From NCBI GenBank assembly GCA_018894105.1, contig CM032120.1, forward strand, positions 33,688,710 to 33,752,709: DNA of 64,000 bases, given 5' to 3'. Under the pieces are notes generated by a model that worked only from the letters and a program-made list of their open reading frames with translations, ran no database searches and was not told the origin of the DNA. Position 1 is the stretch's first letter. Every line of letters starts with the position of its first letter. A program made the position numbers and the translations under genes. Shown here one piece after another: positions 22,496 to 33,113 of this stretch. Source of the DNA: Jacaranda mimosifolia (Eukaryota; Streptophyta; Magnoliopsida; Lamiales; Bignoniaceae).

Positions 22496-22832
22496 GAGAG
22501 TGTTTGGTTGAATTTATGAATTTCTCAAATATTTTATAAGATATTTAAAAATTTATGAGATGCTAGAAAATACTTAATAATTTGTTTTAAAAAGAAACTT
22601 ATAAAATTCTAAAATAAAATGTTATAAGTAAGGAGATCCTACTATTTTCCTTTAATTTTAATCATTTTAAGTGTGAAATGTCATTAATAATATTTTATAA
22701 ACTTCAAAATTTTATTTCATCAAAATATTTAAATAACTTATTTTAAAAATAATTTTAACATCTTCTAAATTTTAAAAATATTTTATAAAATCTATAACAT
22801 TTTTCAAATGAATTTAATCAAATAGTCCCTAC
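22496..22832 (-). mobile_element. MITE, GTTTG-CTTATAAG family, copy 2 (about 337 bp)
   Basis: The ends are gagagtgtttggttgaattt and, in reverse complement from the right, gtagggactatttgattaaa, an imperfect inverted repeat. The interior is the reverse complement of the copy at 14125 over long stretches. It lies about 0.9 kb upstream of the transporter start. Confidence 0.6.
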
Positions 22833-22883
22833 GTTTTAGATGGAAAAAGTCACCCATTCACCAAATTAAGACTATTTTTATGC

Positions 22884-23345
22884 TAGGAATGCACACGAGT
22901 CGAATCGAGTCGAGCTTTGACTATTTTTTCAAACTCGAATCAAATGAATCGAGCTTGAGCTTGACGAGCTAAGGAAATTGAGGCTCGAGCTTGGCTCAAG
23001 ACTTTATTCTGGCTCGACTCGGCTTGATTCAACTCGATTTGTTAGGCTTGAGCTCATCATCAAGCTAAAAGCTCGAGTTCAGACTCGAACTCAAGCTCGA
23101 AAAGTTAAATTATTCTATAAAAAATTCTAAAATTAATATATTTTGTTATATTTTTATATATAAATATTTTTTTAAAAAAATATTGGCTCATGAACTTACG
23201 AATAAGAATTATTTGGCTCGAGCCCTCAAAATCTATACAAACTTCGCTCAAACTTAAAAATTCTTTGAACTTGAACTCAAACTCGAATACTTTTCGAGCC
23301 ATCTCGTCAGGCTCGTTGGACGAGCGGGCTCGGTTTGCATCCCTA
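22884..23345. mobile_element. hAT-like MITE A (CTCGAGCT family, 462 bp)
   Basis: The left end is taggaatgcacacgag. The right end in reverse complement is tagggatgcaaaccgag. The 8-bp flanks ttttatgc (22876-22883) and ttctatgc (23346-23353) match at seven of eight, the target size of hAT elements. Both subterminal arms are crowded with ctcgagct-type words (gctcgagc, cgagcttgag). It has no coding capacity and an AT-rich middle. Confidence 0.8.
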
Positions 23346-23353
23346 TTCTATGC

Positions 23354-24259
23354 TATAGTTGGCTCACTTTAAGTCGTATTAATACTATTTTATTTTGTTT
23401 TAATGCTCTGAAAGTTAATTAGTCATTATTGCCCCTGTTTTTAATTTGACCGAGTTCCTTCAATTTCTGCACGCTCATTTGTTAAAATAAATTAGTAAAA
23501 TTTGACAATTCAAGAAATAATTATTTCTTCCAGTACAGGTATGTGTTGCCCATTTTTTCTCAATTAAATTGTGGAGTTACTTTAGAAGAAGTGGTGGGTT
23601 TTTTAATTTATTTATTGTATATGAATGTACTAGAATTTTCTCCGTGTTATGCATGAATATTTTAAAATACTATATATTATAATGTATTTGTTGAATTATA
23701 GATATAATTAAAAATAGTAATATAAAAGTAAAAATATTGCAAAAGATGGCCAAGTAATGAATAAAATTAAATATAACTTCAACATCTCAAATTTAGTATT
23801 GAAAAGCTTGGAACATGTAAAGACATCAAAGAATATGAAACCTTATATACATGACATCATGAAAAATGAATTTTAAGAATTTTCAATTAGAAGGTTAAAA
23901 AAAAAAAAAGTTCAAAACTTTCAAAGATATGTCTATGAATATGATTATATACTTTATTAAAAAGAGAAAATATTATGCAACCAAAAACTATAGATAATTG
24001 CATTAAGAAATAAAAATATATGAGAATGATAGAGTACAAGATTGATAGCTTAAAAATTGTTAGAATAAACTTAAAATTATAATATTTTAAGATTACTTTA
24101 AACTTAAAAGACCATGAGTATATTTTAAGTTGAAACTTAAATATGAAGAATTGGATAATATATAGCATGCAAAAACATTTTAAATGTCTTATCTAATTTT
24201 AATTTTTAATTAAATCAATTAAGAAAAGACAAAATTACGGTAGTAAAGATAAAACAAAT
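23354..24259. other. AT-rich intergenic stretch, nothing recognised
   Basis: Homopolymer-rich, with stops in all frames. A long minus-strand frame (24168-23887) is Ile/Phe/Tyr-rich and reflects base composition only. Confidence 0.5.
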
Positions 24260-25370
24260 TAAAAAAATGTAAAATGATTCTATAAAATAATTATAAGGTT
24301 AGAATCAATATTAGAATAAAAGTTAATAATAAATTTTTTAATTTGATTGATAGTTTAGTTATTGAATAAGTGAAGAAAAGAATTTGATATTAGTAATACA
24401 AAGTTAAAATAATAATGAATTGATAAAATAATTATAAACTCAAAATTGATTTTAAAATAGGAATTAATGAGAGGATATGAGGATGAAATTAGAATATAAA
24501 AATATATAAAAAATAAAATTATTATGTTTATTCTCAAATTTTTTTGTATAAGTATAATTGAATCTTCATATTATATTGCAGAAATAGCATAAAAGAAAAA
24601 AAAAGTAAATAACAAAAGAAGTTGTTAACCTTTCAAGAAAATTAAAATAAAACAATAAAGAAATAAAATTAGATATATGTTTTGATCAATTAATTTTGCC
24701 AAGTGTTACAAATCTAAAAAAAGTAATGGGTGTATTTTTTATCGATACAATCATCTCATAATTTATTCAAATAGATCAAGAAAGACTTAAAAATATATAC
24801 TGATGAAGTAATATATAAAACTTTTCAGGAGAGTTGAATTATACATGCATAATTACATATATATGAATAAAAAAAAACTAAATAACATACTTTTAAAATT
24901 ATAAATATCCAAAAAGTAAAACAATTTTTAAAAATATTAAAACAAAAAAATAGATCTCATCCTATAAAATTATAAAGTTAGATGAACAAAAATAAGAGAA
25001 TTTAAAGATAAAATATAAAATTTAACAAATAGATTGATAACTTGATCTAAAGAATAAGTTAAAAGATACTAAATGAATACAAATAAAATAAAATAAAAAT
25101 TAAATGATATAATCTACCAATGGTTGAAGAGAAAAAATGGAACTAATAAAAATAAAACAAAATTAGAAAATATTAAGAACAACTAATGTATCTCATCTTG
25201 TAGAACTATAAAATTAAATGAAAAAAAATAAAGAACAGAAAATAAAATTAAATAAGTTAATAACTTAAACTAAGTAATAACCAAAAAGATATAAAAAATT
25301 ATAAATTTAATAACAAATAAAAGCTAAATGATAGATTTATTTATGGTTGAAAAAGAAAGGGTCACTTATT
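24260..25370 (+). repeat. Degenerate A-rich tandem array (period about 200-240 bp)
   Basis: Units begin near 24265, 24755, 24955 and 25191 with forms of tctcat-ctataaaattataa. They then run through gttagat, gataacttgat-ta-agaataag and ggttgaagagaaaa. The last two units are the clearest, 236 bp apart. The plus strand is strongly A-biased throughout. Function unknown; possibly an old satellite or an LTR remnant. Confidence 0.45.
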
Positions 25371-25739
25371 ATAAAGTACCAAAATCATATTTCATTTTTA
25401 AAATCAATCTCTACTTGTTTTTTTAAACAATGAACTCCCCACTTTTCCACAAATTTTAGAGATTACTCCCTATCCATTTGATTAGCTAAAAATACCCTTT
25501 AAGTAGAATACTTTTTCTATTGTTTTTTTTCACTTCCTCTCTATCCACACAACCAAACACCCTTTTATCCCTATTCCCAAACACGAAACCCTAACTTCCT
25601 CCCTCATTCTTCTGAAAACAAAAAAGAAAATAGAAGAGAGAAACGAGCATAATGTGCAACCATGAGGACCTCGATGGTGCAAAACAGGAGCTCGACGTTA
25701 CCATCACCACCACCTCCACATCCGTGTTTTCTTCTTTTC

Positions 25740-25915
25740 AGTTTATTTTCATCATTTTTAGGTTATTTTTTCATTTTATTTTCCTTTTTCTCAGTTTATT
25801 TTTATCATTTCAAATTATTTTCTCAATTTATTTTCCTTCTTCTCAATTGATTTTCATTATTTTTAGGTTATTTTCTTAGTTTATTTTCGTTATTTTCAGT
25901 TTATTTTCATTCTGC
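25740..25915 (+). repeat. T-rich short tandem tract
   Basis: Repeated forms of cagtttattttcat-atttttagg, about 25-40 bp apart, just upstream of the MULE frame. It could be a leader or intron of that element. The Phe-rich frames it makes are not genes. Confidence 0.5.
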
Positions 25916-26190
25916 TAAAGTTCTCTCCATTTTATAGTTTTTAGAAAATGTCAACCAATAATGAAAGAGGAGTGTTCACTCAAGTCATAGAGAGTTGTCA
26001 CTACCAGCACCAGCTCCACATACTATCAATTAAGGACAGTATGACTTTAATGGACCTCTACCTTAATATCGCAAGAAAATTGAGTGAAATCAACCCCGAG
26101 CTTTTTTACTTTGCAATACGTAGCTCCATGTCAAAGATTGTATGTGACTTTGAGCAGTGACGACTATGTTATGAATATGGTCCAGTTGCA

Positions 26191-26721
26191 TAGGGGTATA
26201 AATGAGTCGAGCTTCACAAAAATTGAGCTCGAGCTTAGGTTTTTGAGCTCGAGCTTGATGAGCTTGCTTTTAAGGGTTCGAGCTCGAACTTGAGCCAGCT
26301 CACTAAAAATTTTTAAATTAAATAAAAATATTAATTATTAATATATCATAATTATTTAATAGTAATTAATAAAATAATTAAAATTATAATTACAAAAAAA
26401 ATATTAAATTATAATATATATTATAATAATTACTATAATGATTTAAATTAAATAGATTATAATTATTGATAAAATATTGAATTATTAATATATTATAATT
26501 ATTTAATCATATATAATAAATATTTAAAATTAAAAAAAAGTAAATTATTAATATATATTAAATATTTAATTAATATAAAAAATATTTAAAAATAGGAAAA
26601 AGCTCATGAGTCGGCTTATGAGCTTTCGAACAACAAAAGTAGAGCTCGAACTCGGCTCATGTTAAAGCTCGAGCTTGAGTTGAGCTATAATCGAGCATGC
26701 TCGACTCATCTTACATCCCTA
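26191..26721. mobile_element. hAT-like MITE B (CTCGAGCT family, 531 bp)
   Basis: The left end is taggggtataaatgagtcga. The right end in reverse complement is tagggatgtaagatgagtcg. Flanks cagttgca (26183-26190) and ctattgca (26722-26729) agree at six of eight. The arms are dense in gagctcgagctt, as in MITE A, so both belong to one family. The centre is almost pure A/T. It sits inside the MULE N-terminal region. Confidence 0.8.
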
Positions 26722-26861
26722 CTATTGCATTTGACATTGATAATGAACATTATTAATATTCTGGTAAACTAAAAGGACAAACCTAGTGGCAATGGAAGGA
26801 AGAGCACTAACGTGTTAAGGTAATATTTTTGTAGTACCTAAATTGTACAACATTTTCTAAA

Positions 26862-27085
26862 GTTTTGTACTTGAAGTGTTATGCAATTATATTTCATTTA
26901 TTTGAAATTCTTTTTACACTTGAAACGTTCTACAATTATACTTTATTTATCTAAAAGTAGCACTGTCGAAGTTTTATACTTAAAGTGTTCTACTAATTCA
27001 TTATCTAAAATTGTACAACATTGCTAATGTTTTATACTTGAAGTGTTCTCAAATTGTACTTAATTTATTTAAAATTGTATTATAA
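26862..27085 (+). repeat. Four degenerate repeats inside the MULE remnant
   Basis: Units of about 50-60 bp start near 26862, 26911, 26971 and 27029 with gttttatacttgaagtgtt-t-caaattgtact-tatttat. They lie between MULE coding islands and may be an intron. Confidence 0.55.
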
Positions 27086-27321
27086 TGTTGAATATTGTTC
27101 TTCTAGTATTATACATTTATTTGTATTGCATTAGTAAACTCCAAGGGGTGCATTAGAGGAGGAAATTGGTTCAATCAATGCATCTCAAAATAAATGGACT
27201 TATTTAGCAACTAAATTGATGCATGGAGGCATTGCATATATAGAGAGGGTCAAACGTTCAGAGATGCTGAGAAGTTTAGAATTATGCCTGTAAATGGGTA
27301 GGCTATCACCCTATCCATGCC

Positions 27322-28483
27322 TAGAGGTATCAAAATGGGCCGGGCGGACTGGCCCAGACTGGCCCGACTCGCAAAAAAATCGGCTCAATTCAACTCGTTT
27401 AATTTTTTAATATGGGTTGGGCTGGACCGGCTCGCTTGAGAACCTGTCTCGAGCTGAAATTTTGCAACCCGGGATAGCTCAGCCCACGGACCATGAAGGA
27501 CCGTGGGCTAGCCCGCTTAGCCCACAATATTTTTTTAATTTAAATTATAAATTATAATTTTTAAAATTTTAAGAATTTATAATTTTTAAATTACAAATTA
27601 CAAATTATTAATTTTAAAAGATTATAAATTTATAATTTATAATTAAGAATGTATAATTTAATTTATTACTTTATAAATGTATAAATCAATAATTAAGAAA
27701 TTATAAATTATAAATTTATAAAAATTATAAATTATAAAAAAAAAATTGAGAAAGGTGAAGACCATTTTGCCTCAATTTGAAGAAGACGATGAAGAATGGC
27801 TTAAAATTGCATCCACCATCGCATCTCAATCCGAGAGCAATTTAGATCACTTGAGTGAACGATCGATTTATCATTGGAGATGTTTAGATATTACAAAGTT
27901 GTTTATTTTTTTATTTTTTTATTATTATGTACTTTCATTTAGAGGTTTGGTCAAATCCACCTCTATGTAATTATTTTTTCTAAATTAATGACGGGTAGAG
28001 GGGTCCATGCCAAACCCCTCACCATCTTATTTGGTGGTGTTTTTGGAAAAATATAATTGATAAGAAAAAATTAATATAAGTATAAATTTCTAAGTTTTTA
28101 TAAAAATTTAAGTGTTGTAAAATATTAAAAATCACATAAGTATAAATTATTAAGTCTTTTAAAAAAGTATAAGTGTTGAAAAAAACATTAATAATCACAT
28201 AAATATAAAAACTTCAAAATTTTAAATTCATTTTCAAAAAAAAAAAAAAAAAAAAGAAGCTCGCGGGCCGGCTCGCTAGCCAGACCGCCTAGCTCGGCTC
28301 ATATATAAACCGGCTCACCTATATAGTTGGTTGATTTTGAGCCAAGCCGGACTTTTCAATTTTCAGCCCGTCACAGTCCGGACCGTGAATGGCCCACGAG
28401 CCGGCCTGGCTTGGCTCGAGACCACTATTAACCGTCTGTTAAACGAGCCGGGCTAAGCCAGGCCGGCTCATTTGACACCTCTA
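27322..28483. mobile_element. hAT-like element C (GGCCGGGC family, 1162 bp), inside F
   Basis: The left end is tagaggtatcaaaatgggcc. The right end in reverse complement is tagaggtgtcaaatgagccg. Flanks tccatgcc (27314-27321) and cccacgcc (28484-28491) agree at six of eight. Arms carry ggcccgactcg, gctagcccgc and gccggctc words. Near the middle a 74-codon frame (27746-27970) starts MRKVKTILPQFEEDDEEWLK and may be a leftover of the original transposase start; this is a guess. Confidence 0.78.
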
Positions 28484-29023
28484 CCCACGCCCATACCCTA
28501 AAACACCCAAATAAAAATACCCTATATTCTACCCTACCCTAAAATACCCAAAAGGATAAGATCCTAATCCTATCCTACCATATCTAACCTAAGACCTATT
28601 GAATCTAGCTTATTGGACTATGTTTTTAATGTATATACTAATTTTCTCAATATATAGTAAAAATATTATTTGCAATATGATAATAAAAAATAAAAAAATA
28701 AATTTTTCTATATTTACTTTAATTTAATTATTAAATTTAAATTAGTTAATCTTTATTTTCAATTTTTTATTCAATAATAAATATTTTATTAACAAAGTTT
28801 ATTCATTAGCAAAATTAGTTTTATTAACTGTTTTTATAAAAAATATTTATTCCACTATTAATTTTAATATTATTAACTTTATTAATGAAAAATTTTCAAC
28901 CGTTGCTATTGCTATTCCAATTTTTTTTTTTTAAAAATTGTTATCCCAGTATAATAACTTTATTAATTTTATTAATTTAGTTTAATTTTTAATGAAGAAA
29001 ATTATTTAGTTGTTACAGTTCAT

Positions 29024-30522
29024 TAGGGATGAAAATAGGCTAAGCCACCCGTTAGGGGGCTATGGTCTGGCCTATTTGAGGCATAACCTATTTAATAAAT
29101 AAATCAAGTTTAAGTTTTTAAAAAAGTCTATTTAGTTAAAAAGGCTAGATATAAGACTGTAAATGGATATTCAAAAATTCGTTTACCGTTCGCATTCGTA
29201 TCTGTTTATATAAAATTTATCCACCTCCGTTTAAAGCGGATATTGTTCGTATTCAATTAGTAGATATTCGATTATAAATGAATACTAATATGGTAAATGC
29301 GTATCCGATCCGAATATATATTTATTAAATAATATATTATTTATATTTTAAAATAAAAATCTCATAATCCATATATGTGTATATATAAATTTATAATTAA
29401 AGAATTGGGAAGAAAAAAGAATAAATTCAAAAAATTATTGTAATATAGAGAAAACATTGAAGAATAAATTTAATCAACATAATTATTGTTAGTTGACTTT
29501 ATAATTAATATACTTAAATACCATTATTATTGTTAATAAGTACTAATAATCAATTATAAAGTCAATTATTAATTAGAAATTATGCTATTTGTTTGACTAC
29601 TTTCTTCTTAATGAAATTATGTAGTTTCTTCTATTAATTAAAATATGTATAGGTTTATAGATTCACATATTTGGATATTCGTAAATATATATCTAAATAA
29701 TTATCATTGAATATGAATATAAAACAATAATTTGAATATGGATAAGTTTAATAAAATATGAATGCATCTAATAATTATAATCGAATATGGATATATCCAA
29801 ATCCGACCGATATTCGACAGATATGAATTTGGATATCATTTTTAAATATCGGTCAAATTCGTATCTGTATCCGTATCCGTATCCATATCCGTATCCGAAT
29901 ATTCAAAAAGTTAAACGGATACGAATATGAAAATAATGTATCCAATCTGTTTAATATCCATTTACACCCCTAGCTAGATATATGCTTTTAAAAGAGCCTA
30001 TAAAGCCTATCAGAATGGCCTATACACTTTAATTATATTATCATATATATTTAATTATTTATAATACTTATATAATTACTTTTATATTTATATTAATTAA
30101 TTGTAATAATTTTATACAATTATATATTATGTTAATTAATACACAACCATTTTATTTCAATTTTTTTGTTTAACTTATAATAATATTTGATTATGCTTTT
30201 CTCTTTGTTAAGATAAATGTATTATAATTGCCAATTATTTTTGCTTAATATAAATTATAGAATTTTTAGGCCAATTAAGGCCTATCAAAGTCTTAAGCCT
30301 ATTAAAAGCCTGGATCCATATAAAATTTAAGCCTAACAAAAATCTTAACTAAAATAGGCTTTTTCAGGCCAGACCCAGGCTTTAGAAAAATCTAAGGAGG
30401 TTAGGTCAGCTCTTAAAAAAAAAAAAAAAAACCTATGTCAAGTAATAGGCTAGGCTTAGGCTTACAAAATATGCAACAAGTTTGGCATATTTATGGCAAA
30501 GCCTAGCCTATTCTTGCCCCTA
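29024..30522. mobile_element. hAT-like MITE D (AGGCT family, 1499 bp with insert), inside F
   Basis: The left end is tagggatgaaaataggctaa. The right end in reverse complement is taggggcaagaataggctag. Flanks cagttcat (29016-29023) and ctgtacat (30523-30530) agree at six of eight. Arms are full of aggctaagcc, aggcctat and gcctagcc. Its own length is about 670 bp once MITE E and one target copy are discounted. Confidence 0.8.
29152..29972. mobile_element. hAT-like MITE E (ATCCGT family, 821 bp), inside D
   Basis: The left end is taagactgtaaatggatatt. The right end in reverse complement is taggggtgtaaatggatatt. Flanks gctagata (29144-29151) and gctagata (29973-29980) are identical over 8 bp. The right arm holds a run of atccgt words (about 29868-29900) and the left arm attcg and gtatcc forms. 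Innermost of the nest and, from its perfect target copies, probably the youngest. Confidence 0.88.
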
Positions 30523-31246
30523 CTGTACATTCACATATTTTTAATTTTTATATATAAAAATTTTATCATTAATATACATTTGATTTCGGTATAGACAATT
30601 TTCAAGTTCATAGATTAAATTTAAGTATAAAGTAATAGGTAATTTATGGATATGGTTACATGGGTAATTTATGGCTATAGACCCTACCCATACCCATTAC
30701 ATTATCTTTAGGGTATGGGTATGGGTATGACATTTTGGGTTTGGGTAGGGTAATACCCTACCCATTTATAGGCCTATTCAGAATTATGCTTAAGAATTAT
30801 GCGGTGGCTACTATGCAGTCATTTCAATTCAAGAAAAATGACAGAAAAAAAATCATAGTTGTTTGTAGCGATGAAAATTGCAAATGGAGAATCTATCATC
30901 GAGACATGAGGCGGATAAATTATTTACCGATGCATGGTTTATTTTGTCTTTTTTTTCTTAATCAAGAAAAAGAGTGTTTGCTGGAGATGTTGGTATGAAG
31001 AAAGAGATAAATTCTAAAGAAGTTTGGACTGTATGATTTGTTTTGGAATTATAACATATTTATGGATTACTTCGTGTTTCTGAACAACTGTTGTATTTAA
31101 CTTTATCGTGGATAACTGCTTTTAACTATGTATTTTCAAACAATTATATGAACACATTCTGTTTGTAATATTCTATTTCTAGTACTGATGTCTGTGCTGT
31201 AATACTTCAATGAAGAAAATTTATACTTGATTTCAGGATATATGTA

Positions 31247-31402
31247 CTTTGTTATAGTAAATATGTAGTTGAAGGTTGCTGCTGTCATTGATAAGTTTTG
31301 AAAGTTCTTCTTGTGGGCCTATGACTTGTATCATGAATTGAGATTTAAGACTGAACTAGGTAGCACCTTAGCTTGGGTGTTGCCTCCAGAGGGGGTGCTA
31401 CA
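31247..31402 (+). repeat. Remnant of 5' LTR (3' end only)
   Basis: It matches 40694-40849 over its length: both have cttgtgggcctat, cttgtatcatgaattgagat, ttaagactga and gagggggtgctaca. Homology further left is not clear. Confidence 0.8.
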
Positions 31403-31406
31403 GAGG

Positions 31407-31418
31407 TGGTATTAGAGC
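31407..31418 (+). other. Primer binding site (Met type)
   Basis: tggtattagagc four bases after the LTR end, identical to the PBS at 5829 including the C to T change. Confidence 0.85.
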
Positions 31419-31636
31419 CTAGGTTATCGATGACCTAGGTGTTGGATTAAGGTTCATATATAACCTTCTGTTTAGGTTAAGTTAGGATTTGAACTTTGAG
31501 TTTCTGATGTATATTGAAAGGTTTGATAGGATCCAGGGGAGTTGAAAATGAATTTAAATAGTCTAGTGTTAATGAAACTGATTTTGTGATTTCTATATTA
31601 AGGGATAGTTGACAATCATAGGAAAGGAACCTGTAG

Positions 31637-32660
31637 ATGAACGGAGCAAGGAGTCTTTAGTGGAAAGGATTGAGGTTTAGAACAAGAAAAAAATGAGCTT
31701 GCTAAGGATGTGTTGGACACTCGAGGATAGGTTATACAATCAGCATGAGTCGCTCATGCCAAGCCGAGCAAAGTTAGCCATTGGAAAATGATATTGGATT
31801 TTAGGGGCTACCTCGTGGCGAGATTATGGAAGACATTGAACGAGAAGGAGAACGTGTTAGGATAACAGTAGCTCAAGTGCAAAGACTTCATGCCAAACAA
31901 GCCCAGATGGAGAAGGATCCAAAGGAGAACTCACATGACGAGTAAGGATCATTTTGAGAAGGTACGTAGTGCTAGAAGGTGATTACCTTAGGATAAATGA
32001 ATTCCTACTAATTGCTTACGGATGAAAATTTGGTTATGTGGTACAATCAAGAAATGCATGATCAGTAGGACTGAGTGATGTTGTGGCTTATGCAAAAATT
32101 GGAATCTAACAATATGTCTAAAGGTAAGGGATGACATAATGGAAAGATAAATATAATAGATAGAATGCCTTTAAGAAAAAGAGTATCTGACTCGCATGTA
32201 CAATTATGGCTCGAATGGTATGATTATGTTGACAAGAGATATAAAGATAGGAAATTGAGACCATGGGCTATAGAAATTAAGAAATAATCAATGACGAGAG
32301 GATACATTTTCAGGACAACTAGTGTATGATCTAGTAATCTAAGAATGTCAAGCATAGGGCTCTTTGAATGTCAAAAAGGTGAAATCTAGAAAAATAACTC
32401 ACTTTTAGACATACTTTGTGAGATTTTAGAATTATAAGTTGAAGATCCTCCTGAACAAAGTCACATTTGATGATTTGAAAGGTTATACAAATAGATTAAT
32501 ATTGGATAAATTTGTATGGTGTAACTCGAATGATATAGTTATCGAGAGATTGACGATGATGAGGACGATCTCCAGCTCTGGATGGATGATGATTTCTAGC
32601 AGTGAATGGACGATAGCGAGGATGTTGAGTCCGATATCACCGATAAGGAAAACTAAAGTT
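31637..32660 (+). pseudogene. Leader reading frame: coiled-coil start, acidic end
   Basis: Between PBS and gag lies 1.7 kb with traces of a separate protein. Near 31637 a charged segment (ESLVERIEV, then LEDRLYNQHESLMPS) resembles the coiled-coil start of the first chromovirus (ESFRKRIEALEAEKKK, QDRLYDIRENLRDS). Near 32203-32286 a basic-aromatic patch reads LWLEWYDYVDKRYKDRKLRP. Near 32545-32655 a run of Asp and Glu codons gives IDDDEDDLQLWMDDDF. Stops and shifts break all of it. I do not recognise a family; it could be an extra element protein or a remnant of an older gag. Confidence 0.45.
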
Positions 32661-33113
32661 AGATGATTTGGTGCCCGTGGGCACATTGTACGTATGTATA
32701 TAGGGTATGAGTCATTTGGTAGTAGCTTCTAATTGTTGGACCGTGTAGCATTGGCTGATATTTTCTTTTTTCCCCTTCTTAAGCCTTATCATTTTGTGTT
32801 CGATCGGACGTATAGTTAGCATAGCTATTTTGCAAATTTTGAACTTTTGTACACGCTGACATAATTTTGCTAATGCTAACTAATATATATTAACGAATTT
32901 TATCTTTCAAATATTTGTTAGTAGATTTCATTTCTTTCTGTTATGAGTCATTGAAAATTTGTTAAACTTACTTTTATCTTCCTTATTTTTGAAAATTTAA
33001 GAAATTGTGTATATATTTTGAATCTTGTGCAATGAGAACTAACAATGAATAGATACTAACTGACAAACATCTCATTTAAATATTATAGATAAGTATAGTC
33101 TACAACTTATTAA

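Larger units (their letters stand above)
27283..30776. mobile_element. hAT-like MITE F (TACCC family), host of the nested insertions
   Basis: The left end is tatgcctgtaaatgggtagg. The right end in reverse complement is taggcctataaatgggtagg (18 of 20 equal). Flanks tttagaat (27275-27282) and ttcagaat (30777-30784) match at seven of eight. The arms are rich in taccctaccc and gggtatgggt. Its own sequence is about 0.82 kb; the rest is MITE C and MITE D (with E). No coding frame. Confidence 0.8.
25948..31010 (+). pseudogene. MULE (Mutator-like) transposase gene remnant, split by nested MITEs
   Basis: There are three coding islands. Island 1 (25948-26190) starts MSTNNERGVFTQVIESCHY and holds a PB1-like N-terminal region, with a +1 shift before SDDYVMNMVQLH. 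Island 2 (26730-27282) ends in YREGQTFRDAEKFR. Island 3 (30785-31010) begins LKNYAVATMQSFQFKKNDRK and contains VVCSDENCKWRIYH. The last two form the start of the Mutator-type zinc and DNA-binding region (Cys-X4-Cys-K-W-R). Insertion B separates islands 1 and 2, and insertion F separates islands 2 and 3. The catalytic DDE part and SWIM finger are missing; sequence is lost at about 31010. Frame continuity across F is exact once one 8-bp target copy is discounted. Confidence 0.72.

Noticed and set aside
25652..25879. Phe/Ser-rich open frames of 62 and 75 codons upstream of the MULE
   Set aside because: They arise from the T-rich tandem tract at 25740-25915. No domain and no support as a gene.
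22884..26721. Regularly repeated gagctcgagc words, considered as a CRISPR-like or satellite array
   Set aside because: Spacing is irregular, the words sit only in the arms of two elements with inverted ends and 8-bp target copies, and the genome is a plant's.
28492..28560. ccctaaaa/taccctaccc words resembling plant telomere repeats
   Set aside because: They belong to the arm of MITE F, whose family word is taccc. The opposite arm near 30680-30770 shows the complement. Not an interstitial telomere.
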